From assembly GCA_002479405.1 (NCBI GenBank), contig DLMX01000089.1:5529-14880 (forward strand): 9,352 nucleotides of DNA. Direction: 5' to 3'. The stretch is from Methylophilaceae bacterium UBA7525 (GTDB lineage: Bacteria; Pseudomonadota; Gammaproteobacteria; Burkholderiales; Methylophilaceae). Shown here one piece after another: positions 6,001 to 9,352 of this stretch (its first letter is position 1; each line of letters opens with the position of its first letter). The position numbers and the translations under genes are program-made. The notes beneath the pieces were generated by a model. It did no database searches and was not told the DNA's origin. It was given only the letters and a program-made list of their open reading frames with translations.

Positions 6001-7971
6001 TCAAGGCTGCGACTCAATGACCATATCGGCAAATGACTTGTCGCTACGGGCACGCGCAGTCTGCGTTTCCTCTGGCGTCTGTACGACTGGCTCCTGCCTG
6101 GCCTGAGGTTGAGAGTAACCGCTTTGACGACCGCTCCTGGCAGCTTTTCCCTGGGCACTGTCCGTTCCCGCCGGGAATACAGTGTAGGCGGCATCTTGCG
6201 GTGAGATATTGCTCAGGATGCGTGGCGTAATGAGCAGCACAATTTCCTTTTTGCGCTTATCGCTACTTCTATCCGTAAAGAGCTTGCCCAATAAAGGCAA
6301 GCTTGAAAGCCCCGGCACTTTATTGATTGTGTCCTGCGTGTCATCCCGGAATAGACCGGCCAGAACCTGCGTCTCTCCATCCCTGAGTCGCAAGACAGTA
6401 CTGGCGTTGCGGGTTCCTAGCGAATAGGTAAGTGTCCCCGAACTGGTTTTCACCTGGTCGGTCTGATTACTCACCTCCAGTGCCACACGAATGGACACTT
6501 CATCCTGCAATAAGATAGTCGGCTCAACGTCCAGTTTGACCCCGACATCAAGATAAGTAACCGATTCCGATACAAAACCTGTTGAATTGGCCGTACTCGT
6601 AATCACTGGAATCTTGTCGCCAATATGGATTCTGGCTTTCTCCCGGTTTTTGACACGGATATGTGGGTTTGCCAGTAAATTTGTATCCGTGTCCTGCCCC
6701 AGCAGATTCAACGCCAACACCGGATCAGTAATAGTGAATACCCCCATGTCTGAATCAAAATGCTTGAGCTCGCTCAAGGTCAACTTACCCGGGCTTTTGC
6801 TAATATCGCTGGCACCATGCACACCAACGCCGACCCGGGTCGGATACTGAATACCGATTGATTCAAGACTTTTGCGGCTAACCTCCATTACCTCTACTTC
6901 CAGCATCACCTCCGGTTCAGCCAAATCCTGCGATGCAATCAGTTTTTCCGCCATCAAAATGGCTTCTGGCGTATCTCTCATCACCAGCGTATTCAATTGC
7001 TCATCTATATAGACATCCTGGGTTTTCAGGACAGTTTTAACCAAAGCCAGCGCACGCTTGGCATCTGTATTACTTAAGTAAAAGCTGCGGACGAACAGCT
7101 CCTGATACTCCTGACGGCGACTGACCGGATAAATCAACAAGGTGTTATCGTTCAACACCTTCTTTTCCAGCTGATTGGTCATGAGTATGATCCTCAATGC
7201 TTCATCGATAGAAGTGTCTCGAACAAAAATGCTGGTCTTCTGTTCCTGCCTGAGCTCCCTGTCAAATGTGAAGTTGATGTTTGCAGCCTTCGAGATAAAC
7301 TCGAACAAAGCCTTCAAGGACGTATCCTTGAATTCCAGCGTGATCGGTTTCCTGAATTCAGCGCGAAGACGGGCGGGAGCCATGACCTTTTCCAGTTTCT
7401 TGCGCTCAATCCGCTCATATAAGGCACGAGCCTTGCCATAAGCTGCATTCTCCGCCAGCACCGAACGTACCATGGTCAAGGCGCCATCTGTATCGTCACC
7501 GAGATACATCTGCTCTGCCTGCCCAATCAATTTCTGATGGTGCAGTCCCGTCGCCGCCAACTTGAGACCATCCTTCGCACGCTGATTTTGCATGTCAATC
7601 TCAAGCACACGGCGATACTGGGATTCGGCTGCATCCCATTGCTGCTGTTGCCGCAATGAATCCGCATCGCGTAGCAACTTTGCAAGATGCAGATCTCGCT
7701 GACGAGAGAGATGGTTACGGTACTCCAGATTATCCGGATACTGCGCCTGTATCTCCGTCATACGCATCAACCCGTCCTCGACACGCCCCTGCGCTATCAG
7801 CGCTTGCCCCTCGCGAAAGCCTTCATCCCCTTGCAAGGCTTGTTTCGGTTGGGAAGTACAGGACATCATCATAACCATGGTCACCGCGACTCCAGCACAG
7901 CGCAGAATACGCCCATACCTTTCACTCATCTGCAATTGGCCTTGAAAAAACAAATGATCCACAAATAACAT
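6001..7971 (-). CDS. Lipoprotein secretin with N-terminal TPR-like region (GspD/PilQ-type)
   Basis: Outer-membrane channel subunit of a T2SS/T4P-like machine, 656 residues from this start. A signal segment (about 25-37) ends at MMSC, with possible lipidation of Cys38. A helical TPR-like region (about 47-190; QQWDAAESQYRRVLEID is one clear repeat) is followed by an N0/STN domain (about 205-285), a single secretin N1-type domain (about 289-350) and the secretin core (about 352-586). The hallmark VPGLSSLPLLGKLF is at 552-565 and VLLITPRIL closes the core. A Gln-rich tail of about 70 residues follows. Only two N domains are visible, fewer than in canonical GspD (N0-N3). Start: GGAGAG lies 8 nt before ATG 7971, which overlaps the previous stop (TAATG). 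However, ATG 7929 (AAGG 10 nt upstream) gives a more compact lipoprotein signal peptide, MSERYGRILR onward, 642 residues. The mature protein is the same either way. Confidence 0.93.
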   Translation of the reverse strand: MLFVDHLFFQGQLQMSERYGRILRCAGVAVTMVMMMSCTSQPKQALQGDEGFREGQALIAQGRVEDGLMRMTEIQAQYPDNLEYRNHLSRQRDLHLAKLLRDADSLRQQQQWDAAESQYRRVLEIDMQNQRAKDGLKLAATGLHHQKLIGQAEQMYLGDDTDGALTMVRSVLAENAAYGKARALYERIERKKLEKVMAPARLRAEFRKPITLEFKDTSLKALFEFISKAANINFTFDRELRQEQKTSIFVRDTSIDEALRIILMTNQLEKKVLNDNTLLIYPVSRRQEYQELFVRSFYLSNTDAKRALALVKTVLKTQDVYIDEQLNTLVMRDTPEAILMAEKLIASQDLAEPEVMLEVEVMEVSRKSLESIGIQYPTRVGVGVHGASDISKSPGKLTLSELKHFDSDMGVFTITDPVLALNLLGQDTDTNLLANPHIRVKNREKARIHIGDKIPVITSTANSTGFVSESVTYLDVGVKLDVEPTILLQDEVSIRVALEVSNQTDQVKTSSGTLTYSLGTRNASTVLRLRDGETQVLAGLFRDDTQDTINKVPGLSSLPLLGKLFTDRSSDKRKKEIVLLITPRILSNISPQDAAYTVFPAGTDSAQGKAARSGRQSGYSQPQARQEPVVQTPEETQTARARSDKSFADMVIESQP

Positions 7972-8468
7972 TAATTCATCTCTCCAATAACCAATGAGGT
8001 TTTAGTTTTTAACGGAAGGTACTTGAACCGCATGTCAGAAGACGCAATGGACGCTACCTGCCACACATCGTCTATCACGTCACCGTTCCGCACTATCAAA
8101 TTTCGTTTACCGTGCGATAGGAATACTACATACTCACCGTCATCTATCAGCTTGCCTGCATAAACAAAAGGCAATTGAGGCATGGTCGGTTCTGGCGGTG
8201 GCAAATCGCTCATTTGTATTTCTTCAGGGATATCGACGGCAAAAATTTCTCCCGGCTCGCTCATGATTTGCGGCCTTGGACGGAAATCCAGATGATTGTC
8301 CGAACTGTTTTCCGATAGGGACACAGCCTGTCCGGGAACACGCGGAGATGGCATTACTTCAGCCTCATCCATACCAGCGTCCGTTACTTCCAACCAGGCA
8401 ACTGCTGCCAGCGTCGCTGCCAGCCCACCCCATATCCAGAAATTTCTCTTGCGCCCAGCCACTGTCAT
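7971..8468 (-). CDS. PilP/GspC-like inner-membrane linker protein
   Basis: Bitopic protein of 165 residues. A basic start (MTVAGRKRNF) is followed by one membrane segment (about 10-26). A long, low-complexity periplasmic linker rich in Pro, Ser and acidic residues spans about 30-98. A compact beta-rich domain lies at about 99-165, with VYAGKLIDDGEYVVFL and KRNLIVRNGDVIDDVWQV. This resembles the HR domain of GspC and the PilP fold, which contact the secretin N0 domain and connect it to the inner-membrane platform. No PDZ domain follows, so it is closer to PilP or short GspC in architecture. Its ATG overlaps the stop of the PilO-like gene (ATGA), and its TAA overlaps the first secretin ATG, consistent with coupled synthesis of interacting partners. 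Homologues of this kind are sometimes named only as hypothetical secretion-system proteins. Function is by family and context. Confidence 0.75.
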   Translation of the reverse strand: MTVAGRKRNFWIWGGLAATLAAVAWLEVTDAGMDEAEVMPSPRVPGQAVSLSENSSDNHLDFRPRPQIMSEPGEIFAVDIPEEIQMSDLPPPEPTMPQLPFVYAGKLIDDGEYVVFLSHGKRNLIVRNGDVIDDVWQVASIASSDMRFKYLPLKTKTSLVIGEMN

Positions 8469-9064
8469 GGCTGCCTCCGCAGATAGACCGTCAGCCTTAA
8501 TCGCGCCTCTATTTGTTCTGCCTTGATATCTTCCCGTCGAAAACTGAGTTCATTAACAGCGGCTGATGGCATCCGGTTCATCAACTCAATCACAAAATAA
8601 CGGATATCGGCATATCGGCCTCGTAAAGGCATGGTGATCAGATAGCGGCTCAAACCGATGGTTGTGTCACGTTTCAGGACGTACTCGACCTGATCAAGCT
8701 GGAGACCATAAGCATCGGCAGCGTTAAGAATCACGGCTATCTGCTGATTGGCCTTTCTCTCCGGCGGCAGGAACTTATAAAAACTGTTCAGGGCGGCTTG
8801 AGGAGAACGATCATCAGCAAGAGTTTCGTGTTGTTTCACCGCTGCCTGCAATTGCGCGAAATCCTGTTCAAGCTGCTGCAAATGCAAGATTGCCGGCAGC
8901 AATACCGTCAGCCCCAGCACTATCGCCCCCACCAAAATAGCCAGCCCGAGCATCCCCTGCCAGCCCAATTGATGAAAACGCTTGTATTGTGATTTCAGTC
9001 CGGAAACCACTTCGCCAATTTTTCCTGCTTGCGCATTTGCGACGGGATGAATCGAGGCTTTCAT
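8465..9064 (-). CDS. PilO/GspM-like inner-membrane platform protein
   Basis: Bitopic protein of 199 residues. A cytoplasmic N-terminus of about 36 residues is followed by a membrane segment at about 37-60 (LGLAILVGAIVLGLTVLLPA). A short coiled coil (about 60-82, LQQLEQDFAQLQAAVKQHE) leads to a periplasmic ferredoxin-like domain (about 92-198). There, FYKFLPPERKANQQIAVIL and YLITMPLRGRYADIRYFVIE match the PilO/GspM pattern, including the P-L-x-G-x-Y-x-x-I-R-x-F motif common to PilO. PilO-type proteins pair with PilN-type proteins through this domain to form the inner-membrane alignment subcomplex. The ATG overlaps the stop of the PilN-like gene and its own stop overlaps the next ATG, both as ATGA. 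No promoter is visible between these genes. Confidence 0.82.
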   Translation of the reverse strand: MKASIHPVANAQAGKIGEVVSGLKSQYKRFHQLGWQGMLGLAILVGAIVLGLTVLLPAILHLQQLEQDFAQLQAAVKQHETLADDRSPQAALNSFYKFLPPERKANQQIAVILNAADAYGLQLDQVEYVLKRDTTIGLSRYLITMPLRGRYADIRYFVIELMNRMPSAAVNELSFRREDIKAEQIEARLRLTVYLRRQP

Positions 9065-9352
9065 GATTGATTCAGCCAGTTAGCCTCGACTACAAATCGG
9101 ATATTCACTGCATCGTCACGAGTACGCTCATGACTGGTCACAAAAACATCGCGCAACGTCGGCTGCTTACTCAGCGTTTCAATATACCCCAGCATTTCAT
9201 CCGCATCCTGCGTCTCGGCAGTCAGGCGAATTTTCCGGCGCTTGATGTCAGGCTCCAGCGTCAGCAATTTAACTTCTGGGCGATCTGATCGCTCCAGTGT
9301 CTGAAACAAAGCCTCCCATGGCAAAGCCAACTCTTCAGCAACAGCCCTGACT
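9061..9352 (-). CDS. PilN-like inner-membrane platform protein, C-terminal part (gene begins past the right edge)
   Basis: Open frame of 96 codons that enters from the right edge without a stop, so the gene is 5'-truncated by the window; a TTG at 9330 is internal rather than the start. The visible part is the periplasmic domain. An alpha helix (VRAVAEELALPWEALFQTLE) is followed by strand-like VKLLTLEPDIKRRKIRLTAE, then a helix with DADEMLGYIETLSKQPTL and the strand RDVFVTSHE. This helix-strand-strand-helix-strand order is that of the PilN/GspL ferredoxin-like domain. The downstream ATGA overlap with the PilO-like gene repeats the pilN-pilO arrangement of type IV pilus operons. The membrane segment and cytoplasmic tail that would bind a PilM-like protein are outside the window. 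Assignment rests on fold pattern and gene order, not on a strong motif. Confidence 0.72.
   Translation of the reverse strand, partial: VRAVAEELALPWEALFQTLERSDRPEVKLLTLEPDIKRRKIRLTAETQDADEMLGYIETLSKQPTLRDVFVTSHERTRDDAVNIRFVVEANWLNQS

Noticed and set aside
5988..6194. N-terminal extension of the first pseudopilin by 69 codons
   Set aside because: The extension overlaps the secretin C-terminus in another frame and would place the prepilin leader and cleavage site internally.

Overview
This window looks like chromosomal DNA of a Gram-negative proteobacterium, most likely a betaproteobacterium. The evidence is the order rpsT (divergent) / murJ - ribF - ileS, which is common in that class, moderate G+C, and lipoprotein and secretin genes that require an outer membrane. 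Assignment below class (for example Nitrosomonadales or Methylophilaceae) is a guess. Coding density is very high. There is no tRNA, rRNA, CRISPR array, insertion sequence or other mobile element that I can support.

Region 1 (1-2783, minus strand) is housekeeping. murJ (lipid II flippase), ribF (FAD synthesis) and the 5' part of ileS (isoleucyl-tRNA synthetase, cut off by the window's left edge) are packed as one operon, with a 1-nt gap and then a 4-nt ATGA overlap. Region 2 (2784-3328, plus strand) is the single gene rpsT (ribosomal protein S20). It has a sigma70-like promoter, a leader able to fold just upstream of the ribosome binding site, and a perfect inverted-repeat terminator. That terminator lies between convergent genes and should also stop transcription arriving from the right.

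Region 3 (3396-9352, minus strand) is the accessory part. It is a polycistronic set for an envelope-spanning machine of the type II secretion / type IV pilus superfamily. In order of transcription it encodes the C-terminal part of a PilN-like protein (cut by the right edge), a PilO/GspM-like protein, a PilP/GspC-like protein, a TPR-containing lipoprotein secretin, and three pseudopilins. After a 107-bp gap comes a periplasmic lipoprotein metalloprotease of family M48 that also carries a PDZ domain. The first six junctions are overlaps or gaps of at most 13 nt, several of them ATGA or similar, so these genes are probably translationally coupled.

The likely working model is that the secretin forms the outer-membrane channel, the PilN/O/P-like proteins form the inner-membrane alignment platform, and the three pseudopilins build a short periplasmic pseudopilus. 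The ATPase, the PilM/GspL-like cytoplasmic partner and the polytopic GspF-like protein are not in the window and would be expected to the right of 9352. This resembles the poorly characterised 'GspG-like' secretion clusters of beta- and deltaproteobacteria rather than a canonical T2SS or T4P. Its substrate is unknown. The oddest points are a third pseudopilin without the conserved Glu at mature position 5, altered GspG-type C-terminal loops shared by the pseudopilins, and the adjoining M48-PDZ lipoprotease.
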